A stretch of 64,000 nt of DNA from Aurantiochytrium sp. KH105. Lineage: Eukaryota > Sar > Bigyra > Thraustochytrida > Thraustochytriidae. Under the pieces are notes generated by a model that did not search any database, had not been told where the DNA came from, and saw nothing but the letters and a program-made list of their open reading frames with translations. Positions 50,805 through 62,176 of the stretch are shown one piece after another. The number at the start of each line of letters is the position of its first letter. Within the stretch, counting starts at the first letter, position 1. The DNA lies in assembly GCA_003116975.1 (NCBI GenBank), contig BGKB01000030.1:3399-67398 (forward strand), given 5' to 3'. Both the position numbers and the translations under genes were made by a program.

Positions 50805-51974
50805 TCACTTCTTAGAGGAAGGCGGGCGCGAAGGTGGCTGCAGGTCCTCCGAAGTCGCCGTGTCAGAAATTGGGTTGCTCGAAGCAATACCCGTGGAGTC
50901 TTGGACGCGGTAGTTCGCGACGATGCTGCCCCGCTGGATGCCACCCGTCGAGGCCGAGGACCGGGCGCTGTTCAGATTTACCTGGTCCTTCTCAGAGAAC
51001 GCGGTTCTCGCGACGCGCATGCCAACAATCGGCATCACAAGCCAGCTCAACGGCAAGTAATAGTCGTGCTTGGTCCAGAGAAAAGGCCAGACGAGCTGGA
51101 TCAAAAACAGAATAGCAAGCAAGGCGCCCTGCCGAATCGCCGAGTTCTGCATGGCGACGAGCTTGTCCTTGAGAACGAGCATCTTTGGCATGGCGGCGAC
51201 GCGGTGCGAGCGATCAAGCGTGTGGATGACGCGCGCCTTGATGAAGAACGCCTGGCCCGAGATCCACCCAGCCACGTAGAGCATGACGACGAGATAGATG
51301 ATGTAAATCGTTTGCTGCGCATCAGGCTTGAGAACTGCCGCCACGGCCAGGAGTCCGGAAAGGAGCTGGCCCGCATACATGACCACGGTCATTCTGTCGT
51401 TAATGCGAACATAGTGGGATCCCTTTTGCAGATCTTGCAGGACGGCGCGGAGTAGCGTTGGCTGTGTGAGCAGAACGCACAAGTAAAAGAGAAGCTTTAC
51501 CACAACAAAGAGAATCGTCAGCCCCCAAGTGACGCCAACGCGCTCCTCGTTGGCCGTCCACTTGACCAAGCAATAAAGGAAAAGCATTGGTGCGCCCACA
51601 AGGTACCAGATGGCCATGGCCAAGACGGTCTTGTTGTGACGCATCGAGTAGCTCTCGCCACGCCTGCGATGCAGGTCCTTGAGGCTGAGATAAGCCGCGT
51701 AGCGCGATTTCAGGTACGGGATAGCCATGATATAGCCCACCACTTGAGCCAGCGCCAAGATGCCGTAAAGGGCTTTGACCGTGGGCATGTGGATCTGGCA
51801 GTCGATGCCTTCGGCGTTCATCCAATCGCTGCGACCTGTCCATCCGGCATCGCAGATACAGGTGCCATTTACGCAGGTGCCGTGGCCTGAACACGGGCCG
51901 AAAGGGTTGCTTCCAAAGGACCACGCAAGGTCGGGATAGATCAGCTCGCAGCTCAAGGCAGTTTTGTCCGTCAT
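50805..51974 (-). CDS. Seven-TM protein with N-terminal EGF-like domain
   Basis: From ATG 51974 the protein is 389 residues. The first about 60 residues include a cysteine cluster reading CSGHGTCVNGTCICDAGWTG, a classical EGF-like hairpin. Seven hydrophobic segments follow at about residues 70-92, 122-145, 155-178, 195-215, 222-245, 285-303 and 310-328, then a Ser/Gln-rich cytosolic tail. An outer EGF head with seven membrane passes gives the topology of adhesion-type receptors, but I see no GPCR proteolysis site and no known seven-TM family motif. The frame is open further upstream to 52322 through KQTNKQ-type repeats, which look like 5' UTR. Confidence 0.7.
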   Translation of the reverse strand: MTDKTALSCELIYPDLAWSFGSNPFGPCSGHGTCVNGTCICDAGWTGRSDWMNAEGIDCQIHMPTVKALYGILALAQVVGYIMAIPYLKSRYAAYLSLKDLHRRRGESYSMRHNKTVLAMAIWYLVGAPMLFLYCLVKWTANEERVGVTWGLTILFVVVKLLFYLCVLLTQPTLLRAVLQDLQKGSHYVRINDRMTVVMYAGQLLSGLLAVAAVLKPDAQQTIYIIYLVVMLYVAGWISGQAFFIKARVIHTLDRSHRVAAMPKMLVLKDKLVAMQNSAIRQGALLAILFLIQLVWPFLWTKHDYYLPLSWLVMPIVGMRVARTAFSEKDQVNLNSARSSASTGGIQRGSIVANYRVQDSTGIASSNPISDTATSEDLQPPSRPPSSKK

Positions 51975-54969
51975 GATGCCAGTGGCCCCGGCCTTTTGCT
52001 TTTGGCTTTTTTGCCCTTGTTGTTGCGCCCTTTGATTGGAAAGCTCTTTAGCTTTTGTCCTTTTTCTGCTGCAAGTCTCTGCGCTACCTTCTTCACCGTT
52101 GGCCTGCAGCGCCCTCGCGCTCTTGCGGCGTCGCGGCGCCCTCGCGTCGCGCGATGCGCTCGCGCAGGCAAGTCGGCGTGCGCAAGTGCGTGCGCGGCAC
52201 GAGCTGGCTTCCTTGCTTGTTTGTTTGTTTGTTTGTTTGTTTGTCTGCTCAATCGATCGAACCACGATCGATTGTTTGGTTGTGCGAAATCGGCCAACCA
52301 TAGCAACTGCCGTCATGATCAATCATATCGCGCTTGCGCATGCCGCACACCTTGCCTTTTTTTGCCTCCTTCCGTTTACCGCTTTCACACCATCCGCCAG
52401 CAGCCTGCCTGCCTGCCTGCAGCTGCCTCGCTGATCAGCGCGCAACGAGCAGCAGCGTGCCCACCGGCTTCTCAGGCCTGTCCGTAAATCCATCCACCCA
52501 TCGATGCATCCCGCTCGATCGCCTCGGCCCGGCGAGGCTCCGGGACCCTCCGGACCCTGGCCGGCGCTCGCTATCTTGTCTCCTTGTCTTCGGCGTCGCC
52601 GCACGTGCCGCATGCCACCAAGGCCAGTGCCCAGCTTCGTCGTCAGCCTCGGCCGGCGCGGCACGTCCGTCCAGCGAGCGCGTCGCGGCTGCGCCTGGCG
52701 GGGCCTCGCGTGGGTCCGGCGCGAGGTCGCTGCGCGGGCGTGTCACCGAACGCGAGAGCAGCCCGGCCTCGCTCGCTTCGCCGGGCTGGGCTGGGCTGGT
52801 CTGGGCTAAGCTCCGTTCATCATTCGCAGACGCACGCTTGCAGGGAGGAGCTCCACTTGGCCGACCGCACGCTCGCCGTGCGGAGCGGAGAGCTGTCAGC
52901 GCTCGCAGCAGAGGGCATGGCCGCGGCGGCCTGCCTGGCCGCGACGGAGTGTCCAGCCGCCCCGTCGAGGACGCGCATCACGACGAGGACCTGCAGCTGC
53001 TCCAGGACAACCAGCAGCGCAGGAGCGGGAGCGGGGCGCACACCCTGTGTGCGCCTTTCCGCTCCACACTTTCTATCCTTTCCTTCTTCCTGGTTGGCTC
53101 GGGGACGGGCAAAGTGCGCGGCGCGGTGATCAACGGCGACGCAGAGGGCGTGGGTAAGACGCACGAGGTGGACGCCTTGTACCCGGTCGGTCTTGCGGGC
53201 GTCCACTGGGCTCTCCGTCACTTGAAAATGTAAACTAAGACAGTACTTCAGAAATGACAAGTGAACCAACCAGGCACCAGCGAGCGAGCCAGCGGCAGCG
53301 ACACGGCAAGGTGCGGACGCTGGCCATGGCTGTGCTGTCACTGTCAGTCAATCACACAGGTGGCGGACAAGAACTCCAAGGTCGAGTGCCAATCGCAGCC
53401 CGACCTCGAGCTCGCGGCCATCACAAGCATCCGCGCGGGTCTCCATCTTGCGCCTGCCCTGGCCTCTGCTCGCAGCCGTCCTCGCAGTCGCAGTCGCAAT
53501 CGCTACGGGCGCCATCGAAACCACGCTCGCCGTCCCGACCTCGGCTCATCATCTGCAGCTGCTCTTCCTGCCTGCACCCACACAAAGAAAGTGTCCCGGC
53601 CCGGCTCGCCGCGGACATCCCGTGCGACGTCTCGAGCGAGCTCCTGGAGCCCGGCATCGCGCGCTCTCGCGAGTCGTGGCAGGCAGGCAGTGGCCACGCA
53701 TGTGAGCGCTCGCACGACACGACGCTCGCGGGCGGTCATGATCATGGGACGCCGCACGCATGCAGCATGCACGCATGCATTCGTTCATCCATCCGCATTC
53801 GAAGTCCGCACCTCCTTGACTGGCCTGGCCAAGGCCTGGGCAACCCAAACAAAGTCGCGGGCGTCCGTCGATTCGATCACGGGCTCGCTCAGGCCCTACG
53901 TGACCGACGCACGCGCGACCGACAGGCCGGTCGGCCGGTGGGACCGTGCATTGTGCGCGCGTCCAAGTCCAGCCCGGGGCCGGCGCCCTGCCCGCGATCA
54001 TAAATGTCGCGTGATTATGCTTTGATGTTTGTCTGTTTGTTGGTTGGTTGGTCGGTTGGTTGTTTGTTTTGTTTGCTTGGTTTGTTTGCTTGTTTTGTTT
54101 GCTTTGCGGGTGTATACGTTACAGTTAGTAAAGCGGGAGTCGCGCTTTAAGCTCTCCACTGCCGTACTTCGCGCTCTTCCGCGCTCCGCCAGCACGCTGC
54201 GCCACGCGCCGAGACCCTCGCCGCAGCCGCCGCCCTCGCGCGCAGGCCCAACCGGAGCTCGGTCTCGAGGCGTTCGGTCTCGAGGAGCTCCGTCTCGGGG
54301 AGCTCGGTGTCCAGGTTTCGGGAGCGAGGAGCGAAAAGGGCGGGCGCGTGCAGCGCTGGACTGCGGAAACGAGTGCTGGAAGATACGAGCTCGTACTAAC
54401 GCAAGGGGCAGCAAGCAAGCAAGCAAGCAAGACAGTGAGACACTCAAAGGAGAAGCAGCTGCAGCTGCAGCTGCCACTGCACCAGCACGAGCCTCCGCCA
54501 GGACGTGATCACTCGCAGCGACGATGACAGTGGCGGAGGCTGCTTTGCGCGGAAAGACCTTTCGCGACCGCACGCGTGCGGGCCACGCCGCTGCGCCTCG
54601 CCCGAGTACTGCACCGAGCTCTTCGCTCCAAGATCGCCATGGCCAAGATGGAGGACTTGCCAGGACGTGTGCACGATGAAAAAGGGTAGCCATGATGGAT
54701 GTTTTACATTCTTTTATAAGGATGGCGGATCTGCTGGAAAGGCACTTCTGCAGGGGGCGTCGCGTGACGAAGCAAGTCACCGGAGATCAGAGAACCGGAG
54801 AGCCCGAAAAGCCAAGCCAAGCAAGCAAAGCAAAACCAGAACGGCCGAAAGAGCTAGGAGCGGAAGAAAAGGGTCACGAGTTGTGGATCCTTTCTAGTAG
54901 TGAGGAGTGAGTGATCCAGGCCCCCGCTCATCTTCCCCCCGCCCCCCCTTATAGTAGTTTGCGCAAAGG
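51975..54969. other. 3 kb intergenic region, possibly with unmodelled exons
   Basis: No complete gene is supported. It holds a (TTTG)n run at about 52217-52243, TTGGTTGG/TTTG runs at about 54040-54105 and GCAGCTGCAGCTGCAGCTGC at about 54458-54478. Several short + strand stretches read like protein and lie next to splice-like sites (see findings). A CCCCCCGCCCCCCC run lies just before the next gene. Confidence 0.45.
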
Positions 54970-57858
54970 ATGCGCGTGACCGCTGGCGCGGTGCTCGCCG
55001 TCGGGGCGCTACTTGCCCATTGGCAGCGCGCAGAAAGCGTCGTCGCGCGCCTCGACTCATGCAGCGTCTCGGAAGATGAGCTCGTCATGCCAGAGCGGGC
55101 GTTCTGTGATGACGTTTCCTTCGGAGGAGACGATGAGGACACCGCCATCTCCGCCACGCTTCTTCTCGACCCGTGCTGCGGCGACCTGTCTTCGGACGTC
55201 GAGCAGTGCCGCTCCATTGACTTCACGGAAGCCTACTGTCCAGCCGACAGCGACTGCCTCGTCGAGGAAACCCAGCTCGATCTCACCCTCTCCTTCATCA
55301 CAGACGACTCTGGAAGCACATGCTGCTCGCAGTGCCAGTGCTGGGGTGATCCGTACTGCGTAGACTTCAACGGCGATCGCGATGAGTGGGTCATCTGCGA
55401 TTCGCGCAACAGGGAAACCTGTAACCAGCAACGCAGTCGCTGCAACAAGCGAACATTTGATCACAACGGCGAGGCATGCGAGTTTGTGCGCACCAGCGAC
55501 CGGCCCAACGCCGAAGGCCAAGTCTGGCGCTCGTGGGAGCTCGATGGCAGCCCCTGTCAGTCGGTCTCACTCTGGACCGGCGACACCTCAAAGCCAGCCC
55601 CCGAGATGCTCATGTACTCCCGCGATGGCTTCAGCATCAGCCTCGTGCTCGGCGAGCGCGGCATCATCACGAAAACGAAAGTTGAGACGGAGTCTGGCGC
55701 CACCTACGAGATCGAGGCTGACGCGTGCCTCTCGAACCCCGCCCCCTCGGCGTGGACAACCTCCGAACCGGCGCTGCCCTCTGCTTGGACCGTCGCCGCT
55801 CTTTCGGAGAATGAAGTCAAGTGGAGCATCTCGTCCGAAGATGAGCGCGTCTTTGCCACCATCAGTTGCCTTGCACTCGCTGAGCGGGCTCGTCAAGATG
55901 TCACCATCATCGATGCCCAGGACACGCAAGGTGCCAGTGGGCTTGATGGCTACTGCCCTCTGGGAACGATTCAGGAGCGCGCCGCGGCCGAGGCCAAGGG
56001 CCAAAAGAACACGCTCTCCATCTCTCACAGCTCCATATGTATGCGCATGGAAGTTGGCGAGTGTGGCACGGCCTGCAAGTCCTTTGTGACGCAAGATTGC
56101 CAGGTCGACTACAACCTTGCGCGCAATGTTGAATTTTGGTGTTCCACCACCGACTTCAGCCTGCTCGACAACCCGCTCACACCCCAGGAGTGCATCGACG
56201 CCATCTTTCCAAGCGTTGTCGGCCCAGTCGAAACGGATGAACCCTGCGACGCTGCTGCGTGGGCGGACATTATCTGTCAAATTGACGAGGCCCTTCTCAG
56301 CTCGAGCACCCAGTACGATAAGTGCATGTCTACAATTTCGGAATTCGGCTTTTCGCAATACTATCAGGAACGTCTCGATCTCGACCTCGCGCCCAAGCTG
56401 CCACTGGCCAAGGCCGACACCTCTTCCTGCGCAAACTCTGCAAGCGAATACACCACTGCCTCCTCGGAGTGCGCCCGCGGCGTTTCCGTTCAGTACAACG
56501 ACGAAACATCTGGGGAGTGGGTCGAGGCATTCTTTATTCCCGAAACCTTGCCTCCTTGCAATGACATTCTCACAATCACGGGAACAGAGTACCCTGAGCT
56601 TTTGCAGAACCGTATTCGACTCTCTCAGTGCGATGCGCTCACTGCCAGGTGCCAGGTCGAGACCCTTTGCCAACCCACTCTTGGCTTCCAGGCCGAGTTT
56701 AACTTTGTCGCAACAGAAGCGGCTTGCCCAACGCCTGAGCCCACACCCGAACCAACAACACCTGAGCCAACCCCGGAACCAACAACACCAGAGCCGACGC
56801 CAGAACCGACACGAGAACCTACAACACCAGAGCCAACGCCAGAGCCAACAACACCTGAGCCAACGCCGGAACCAACAACACCAGAGCCGACGCCAGAACC
56901 AACACGAGAACCTACAACACCAGAGCCAACGCCAGAGCCAACAACACCAGAGCCAACGCCGGAACCAACAACACCAGAGCCGACGCCAGAGCCGACAACA
57001 CGAGAGCCGACACCAGCACCAATTGCAGTATGCCCTGACAAAAAGCTCGACATTATATGGGTTGTTGACAACAGTGGCTCCATCGATCAAGGCGCGCAGG
57101 GATCAACTGAACTCAGAACCCTGCTCACTCGTGTCGTCGATGCGTACACATTGGATCAGGATGCTACCCGCTTCGCTGCCTTGCGGTATGCGGAAGGAAT
57201 CTTGGACGTAAGCGGAACGATTTCCTCATCTGCTCCCTTTGGAAGTGGTGCGATTACGTCACGCGCGGGTCATCCATTCTTTTTCAACGCAGATGGCTCG
57301 ACAAATGTTAATGGTGCCTTCCTTACATTCGCATCATCTATGGATGCTGAGACATACACGGATACCCCGCAGGCTTTGCAGGGTGCGAACACCATTCTCA
57401 GCACCTCCGAGGCGAACGGAGGTCCGCGCACCGGAAGCGATGTGACCAGAATTGTTATTCTACTTACTGACGGTAATCCGAATCAGTATTGGGGCACGGC
57501 CTGCGGCGACATTCCGGAGAAGTCATCCAAGGATCGGAGAAACGTCCGTGATGCAGTCGATGTGGCTTGTACGGAGTATCAGGCGGCCCAAGTTGTCAAC
57601 CAAGGAGGCGCTTACCTCATTAATGTGCGAATCGGCAATGCAATCGACAACAATTTTCTGCGATACTGCCTCACGCAGAATACGCCGCAGCCAGGCCAGC
57701 CCGAGTCAATTCAACAGATTCAGTCATCCTTTAACCAGCTCCAGCAAACTGTAGACGAGATTGTTGCTGCGAGTTGCGTCGACGGCTTCGCTGTTCCTCC
57801 TGGCGTCGTCTATCCCGACTCCGCAGCTGCTTGCAGAGACAGCATTTCCTTCTCCTAA
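54970..57858 (+). CDS. Secreted Cys-rich protein with PTPEPT repeat and VWA domain
   Basis: The 962-residue protein begins with a signal peptide (MRVTAGAVLAVGALLAHW). A Cys-rich region (about residues 30-570) includes CCSQCQCWGDPYCVDFNG near 118, which recalls the start of a von Willebrand type D domain. A Pro-Thr-Glu repeat follows (about 588-683), then a VWA domain from about 693. Its MIDAS motif D-N-S-G-S starts near residue 700, with LLTDGNPNQ near 833. No transmembrane segment or GPI signal is seen, so secretion or a wall/matrix role is likely. VWA domains bind protein ligands through a metal ion, and the Pro-rich repeat is a probable stiff, O-glycosylated spacer. Exact role unknown. Confidence 0.85.
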   Translation: MRVTAGAVLAVGALLAHWQRAESVVARLDSCSVSEDELVMPERAFCDDVSFGGDDEDTAISATLLLDPCCGDLSSDVEQCRSIDFTEAYCPADSDCLVEETQLDLTLSFITDDSGSTCCSQCQCWGDPYCVDFNGDRDEWVICDSRNRETCNQQRSRCNKRTFDHNGEACEFVRTSDRPNAEGQVWRSWELDGSPCQSVSLWTGDTSKPAPEMLMYSRDGFSISLVLGERGIITKTKVETESGATYEIEADACLSNPAPSAWTTSEPALPSAWTVAALSENEVKWSISSEDERVFATISCLALAERARQDVTIIDAQDTQGASGLDGYCPLGTIQERAAAEAKGQKNTLSISHSSICMRMEVGECGTACKSFVTQDCQVDYNLARNVEFWCSTTDFSLLDNPLTPQECIDAIFPSVVGPVETDEPCDAAAWADIICQIDEALLSSSTQYDKCMSTISEFGFSQYYQERLDLDLAPKLPLAKADTSSCANSASEYTTASSECARGVSVQYNDETSGEWVEAFFIPETLPPCNDILTITGTEYPELLQNRIRLSQCDALTARCQVETLCQPTLGFQAEFNFVATEAACPTPEPTPEPTTPEPTPEPTTPEPTPEPTREPTTPEPTPEPTTPEPTPEPTTPEPTPEPTREPTTPEPTPEPTTPEPTPEPTTPEPTPEPTTREPTPAPIAVCPDKKLDIIWVVDNSGSIDQGAQGSTELRTLLTRVVDAYTLDQDATRFAALRYAEGILDVSGTISSSAPFGSGAITSRAGHPFFFNADGSTNVNGAFLTFASSMDAETYTDTPQALQGANTILSTSEANGGPRTGSDVTRIVILLTDGNPNQYWGTACGDIPEKSSKDRRNVRDAVDVACTEYQAAQVVNQGGAYLINVRIGNAIDNNFLRYCLTQNTPQPGQPESIQQIQSSFNQLQQTVDEIVAASCVDGFAVPPGVVYPDSAAACRDSISFS
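56733..57015. repeat. 27-base minisatellite encoding TPEPTPEPT units
   Basis: About ten imperfect copies of a 27-base unit (ACACCAGAGCCAACGCCAGA plus seven bases) in frame in the VWA protein gene. Some copies have CGAGAA, giving Arg in the unit. Confidence 0.88.
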
Positions 57859-57976
57859 ACAACAATTTAATTGACTGTTCGTTCTCTTCGTTTCTCGAAA
57901 TTCTTCACGACCTATTGCTGTCAGACAAATCATTACAAGACGACGAATGATCTTGCAATTGTAGACTCAACAACAC

Positions 57977-59428
57977 TCATTTACAGTCAAACGCGTAGAC
58001 TTGATGACCTGCCCTTCTCGCAGCTGATGCGGAACGCTGTTTTGACACCGGGGGCGCAATTATGGTATCTAGCTTTGCGTCGAGGTTTCGAATGAGCGAG
58101 GCTTGGGACCGAATGGTAGCGTCACGTCGCTGTACTTTTCTTTCCAAGGAGCGCACTCGGCCTCGCAGCTCCGTGATCACTGCATCTCGGCTGGACCGCT
58201 CTTCGACCTCCCCGCGTTGAAATGCCTCGGCGTCGGATCGCATGGTTGCAGTTTCACGTTCCGCTTTAGCCAGTTTCGCCTCGAGGCGTGCACATCGCTC
58301 TTCGGCAGCGCGCAATAGTTGGGCATAGCCTGTGCCTTGGCGCTCAGACGGACGCGGTATCTCCCTTCCTAACAGAGTACTGTGACTCATTTCGCGTTGA
58401 TGAGCACGAGGCTTTGTTCGTCTCGGCGGCTCGTCTTCTTGCTTACGATGAGACTTTGGGGTTCCATGACGACCCAGGTTGGGCTCGAGACTTGCATCAA
58501 TTTCAAAGTTTGGAGAAGCTTCTGGGTCCGTAGTATCGCTGTCTTTGACTTCGTCACAGCGCTCAAAAGCCTCTTGTTGCCTTGGCGCCTCGGAATTCGG
58601 CGCTAGAGAATTATTGATCCGCCCATGACGACGAGACTGACGATGTTCATGTGACGTCGCGTCGAGAGCAGAGCCAGGGGACACCTCGGCATGGAACGTG
58701 GAGGCGTCAGAGTCTCTGGCCTCGGGCGCATTGCGCGACTTTTGTTTTAGGGCCTTCACCTCGCTCTCGAATTGCTCGAGCTTGGCGCGAAGGCGTGCTT
58801 CTGCAGCGCGATAGTCCTGTGCAGCTCGAACATGACCTGAATCGTGAGCCTCCGCCCTCGCGGCTCGAGCCGATTGGTCTTTGAGTCGTGCGAGAGCTAG
58901 GGAAAGTGCCGCAGCGCTTGATTTGCGTTCAGCCGCAGCACGGCGACGCTCGTCCCGGAGAGCGCGCTGCAGTGTCGACAATTTGCTTTCTGCTTCACCT
59001 TGTCCGGTGCGTAGCGCTTCTTCGCCATCGAGACGCGCGTGTTCGAGTGCAGAGAGAAGTTCCTCGCTGCGGTCTTGTTCCTGTTGAAGCGCCTGACCCA
59101 ATTTTTCCTGGGCACGTTCGAGTTCAAGAACAAGCTCCTGGCGTTCCGAGAGATCCTGGGCGAGAATGGCTTGCTCACTTTGCGATTCCGCGAGGCCCTG
59201 AAGCGTTTCCTGCAAACGTCGCGTCAGCTGGCTCACCTGGACGCGCAAGTCGTCGACCTCGGCCTCGAGCTCGCTTCGCGTGGCGCGCTCGCGTTCCCGT
59301 ACTTCGTCAAGCTCTCGAGCCAAGAGCTCTCGTGCCTCGCTCAGCGCCTCCCGGCTTCCGAGACGCGCCTTGCGAGCTGCGCTGCCGCTCAGGGCAGTTT
59401 GCCCTGAGCTGTCGTCGCCGCGCGTCAT
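57977..59428 (-). CDS. Coiled-coil protein of unknown function
   Basis: The 483-residue protein is coiled coil at about residues 25-240, with clear heptads in Leu, Ala, Glu and Arg (ELEAEVDDLRVQVSQLTRRL and similar). A charged, low-complexity middle follows (about 240-365), then a second coiled coil at about 370-450 (RCARLEAKLAKAERETATM). A short basic C-terminal end reads KQRSASAARRAGHQVYAF. No motor or known domain is seen. Structural or scaffold roles, for example at basal bodies or microtubules, are possible but only guesses. Its stop is 118 bases from the convergent VWA gene. ATG 59428 is the first in frame. Confidence 0.7.
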   Translation of the reverse strand: MTRGDDSSGQTALSGSAARKARLGSREALSEARELLARELDEVRERERATRSELEAEVDDLRVQVSQLTRRLQETLQGLAESQSEQAILAQDLSERQELVLELERAQEKLGQALQQEQDRSEELLSALEHARLDGEEALRTGQGEAESKLSTLQRALRDERRRAAAERKSSAAALSLALARLKDQSARAARAEAHDSGHVRAAQDYRAAEARLRAKLEQFESEVKALKQKSRNAPEARDSDASTFHAEVSPGSALDATSHEHRQSRRHGRINNSLAPNSEAPRQQEAFERCDEVKDSDTTDPEASPNFEIDASLEPNLGRHGTPKSHRKQEDEPPRRTKPRAHQREMSHSTLLGREIPRPSERQGTGYAQLLRAAEERCARLEAKLAKAERETATMRSDAEAFQRGEVEERSSRDAVITELRGRVRSLERKVQRRDATIRSQASLIRNLDAKLDTIIAPPVSKQRSASAARRAGHQVYAFDCK

Positions 59429-60880
59429 GCTTTCGTTTTCGACCCCAGAAGGTCGGCTTGACTCGGACAGCGGTGGAGGAGATTCTTGTTCACCTGCACA
59501 GACTCTGCTTTCTGCGCAGGCTCGCAGACTCGTCTGCGAGCTCGCGAGGTGAACCCAGTCTCGGGACTGTAATGGAGCAGCCTAATTTGCCTTGCTCGAC
59601 CTTTTTTTTCCCCTTTCCAAAGTTCAAGGCTTTTACTACAAAAGAGCAACGGCTAAAAACGATGGCAAGACAAAGACGAAGTCGACGCTACGACTCCTTG
59701 TAGCTAGCTAGCTGCCGAGAGAGAGTGGGCGGCGGGAAGAGAAGTGTTTGTGGCTGGAAACCGTCCGAGCGACCATATCCCAAGTCCAAAAGATATTCCG
59801 AGTTTGTGAGACGTCCGAAGTTGCTGGGAATGAATGGAATTCGGGCCCCTGTCAGGAGACACGTCCTCCGGTATCACTTTGTCGACACAAGTAAAAGTTG
59901 CAGCAGACAAAGGTGGAACTGACTTTTGCAATCTCTGCCTTTGTCGAATTGAGTTCTGTGGCGCCGGGATGAAGAACCAGAAGAACCTCCATCTTCAATG
60001 CAAAGTAAAGAAAAGAAAACAAAATCAAACTCGGCTGCTTTGTCAAAACGGAGTCCACCCAACTATAGTCCAACTGGCACAAGCGGAGTCATCCGAACCC
60101 GAACCAAGTCGTACCGAAAGACATTATACCACCACCTTTCTTTGAGACTCACAATTAGCGCGCTCATCGTCTGCGTCTGCTCAAGGCTTGCGAAAAATTG
60201 CCCTCCCCCGCGAGGCACTACAAGACTCACATGGACTCATGTCTTTTATCGATAAATGTTTCCGGGTCTTGTAAATGTTAAAACAAATATAATGTCAGAC
60301 CACAAAAATTAGGTCGGTATGAAATATGTTTAATGCTACGTAGTCTGGTGCGCGTCGCACGGCTGCACACGAAGATAGCAAGATCTCCCTCTCTCGCGCT
60401 CAGAATCACAATCCTGCCCGCCCTCGCCCGCCGCACGCGCGTCCGAGACCGGCGCCGACCCCGCTCGCTTACCGCTCGCCTCCGCGCCCGCTCGCGCGCC
60501 CTCTCGCCGCCCCGTGCACGCCCCGGCCCGACCGAGGAGGAGAGAAGAGCCGAGGCGGGAAGTGGCTCGATCGGGTTCATCTGACCGCCTTGAGCGCGCG
60601 CTCGCCCGCTCGCTCACTCGCTCGCTCGCTGGCCTGCCGCGCCCCGCGCTCCGTACAGACCCACGCGCCTGCGTCATTCGCACGTCGCTCGTGCTGCGGA
60701 CGTGATCGCCTCCAGCGCGGTCCTCGTTGTTGTTCCGTAGTGGTGGTGGTGGTGGTCGTCGTCGTCGTCGTCGTCGTCCCTGGAGTCAATAGCGTCGTCG
60801 CCGCTGCTACCTGAGCAAGCAGTCCATCTTGAAAGGGTGAGAAGCACGCAAGCAAGCTCCCAAGTAGACACTTGAGCAAG
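59429..60880. promoter_or_regulatory. Divergent intergenic region between coiled-coil gene and ARP2
   Basis: AT-richer first half (about 59600-60330) and CpG-rich second half (about 60400-60720), with a GTGGTGGTGG/TCGTCGTCG run at about 60738-60778 close to the ARP2 start. No supportable gene. Confidence 0.5.
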
Positions 60881-62044
60881 ATGTCGGACGTCGTCGTTTG
60901 TGATAATGGTACTGGCTTCGTCAAGGTCGGCTACGCCGGCACGAATTTCCCGGAAGGCGTCTTCCCAAGCATGGTTGGACGGCCTCAGCTTCGCGCCGAG
61001 ATGGAGTCGATCGAAGGCACGGAACTGAAGGACGTCATGTGCGGAGATGAAGCCGCTGCCGTGCGGTTCGCCCTCCGCATCGGGTACCCCGTTGAGAACG
61101 GTATCGTCCAGAACTGGGAGGACATGCAGCATCTGTGGGACTACACGTTTCACGATAAGCTCAAGATCGACCCTTCGGGCAAAAAGATCATGCTCACAGA
61201 GGCGCCGCTGAACCCGACGGCCAACCGCAAGATTACCATCGAGACCATGTTTGAGAAGTACGGCTTTGAGGCCGCCCACATGGCCATCCAAGCCATGCTC
61301 GTGCTGTACGCACAGGGTCTGCTCACCGGTGTGGTGGTGGACAGTGGCGATGGTGTGACGCACGTGGTGCCTGTTTACGAGGGCTTCGTCCCGGGCCACC
61401 TCATTCGGAGGCTGAACGTGGCCGGTCGACACATTACACGCTATATGATTAAGCTGCTGCTGCTGCGCGGCTATTCGTTCAACCGCACGGCTGATTTCGA
61501 GACGGTTCGCGAGATCAAGGAGAAGCTGGCGTACGTCGCGCTCGACATCAAAAAGGAGCGCGCACTAGCGCAGGAAACAACTGTGCTGGTGGAGACGTAT
61601 CAGCTTCCTGACGGCACGGTCATCAAGGCGGGTCGCGAGCGTTTCGAGGCCCCCGAGGCGCTCTTTCAGCCCAGCCTTGTTGACTGCGACGGTGAGGGCA
61701 TCCCAGAGATGGTCTTCAACATGATCCAGGCAGCCGACATGGATTGCCGAGCAGACTACTACAAGCACATTGTCCTCTCTGGCGGCTCGTCCATGTATCC
61801 GGGTCTCCCCTCGCGTCTGGAGAAAGACATTCGCGAGCTGTACCTCAAGAATGTGCTCAAGGGCGATGTGAGCCGCCTGAACCGCCTCAAGCTGCGTATT
61901 GAGGATCCGCCCCGCCGCAAGCACATGGTGTATCTGGGCGCCTCGGTGCTTGGTGACCTGATGCGTGACCGCGACGAGTTCTGGATTACGCGTAGCGAGT
62001 ACGACGAGAAGGGCATCAACCGATGCCTTGAGAAGCTCAAGTGA
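60881..62044 (+). CDS. ARP2: Actin-related protein 2
   Basis: The 387-residue protein follows Arp2 throughout. [18 protein letters not shown] near residue 7 is the phosphate-1 loop with the Arp2-type FVK, and [19 protein letters not shown] is the subdomain-1 block. The second phosphate loop reads [18 protein letters not shown], and [18 protein letters not shown] and [19 protein letters not shown] are in their usual places. Arp2 forms, with Arp3 and five ARPC subunits, the complex that nucleates branched actin. It gives the organism actin-driven motility or endocytosis. The open frame also starts at TTG 60872, but ATG 60881 ([10 protein letters not shown]) fits the family. ATP-binding residues appear intact. 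Confidence 0.95.
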   Translation: MSDVVVCDNGTGFVKVGYAGTNFPEGVFPSMVGRPQLRAEMESIEGTELKDVMCGDEAAAVRFALRIGYPVENGIVQNWEDMQHLWDYTFHDKLKIDPSGKKIMLTEAPLNPTANRKITIETMFEKYGFEAAHMAIQAMLVLYAQGLLTGVVVDSGDGVTHVVPVYEGFVPGHLIRRLNVAGRHITRYMIKLLLLRGYSFNRTADFETVREIKEKLAYVALDIKKERALAQETTVLVETYQLPDGTVIKAGRERFEAPEALFQPSLVDCDGEGIPEMVFNMIQAADMDCRADYYKHIVLSGGSSMYPGLPSRLEKDIRELYLKNVLKGDVSRLNRLKLRIEDPPRRKHMVYLGASVLGDLMRDRDEFWITRSEYDEKGINRCLEKLK

Positions 62045-62138
62045 GAGTCTTTTATGAAAACACTTCACCTCCTTCATGCCAATACCTTTCTCTTTTTCTT
62101 TTTCTTTTTTCCCCTTCAGTCTCTATCCTCTCTCTCTT

Positions 62139-62176
<38 letters not shown>

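Noticed and set aside
55588-57090. A 500-codon leftward ORF with Trp/Cys/Arg repeats
   Set aside because: It is the antisense reading of the PTPEPT repeat and Cys-rich region of the VWA gene.
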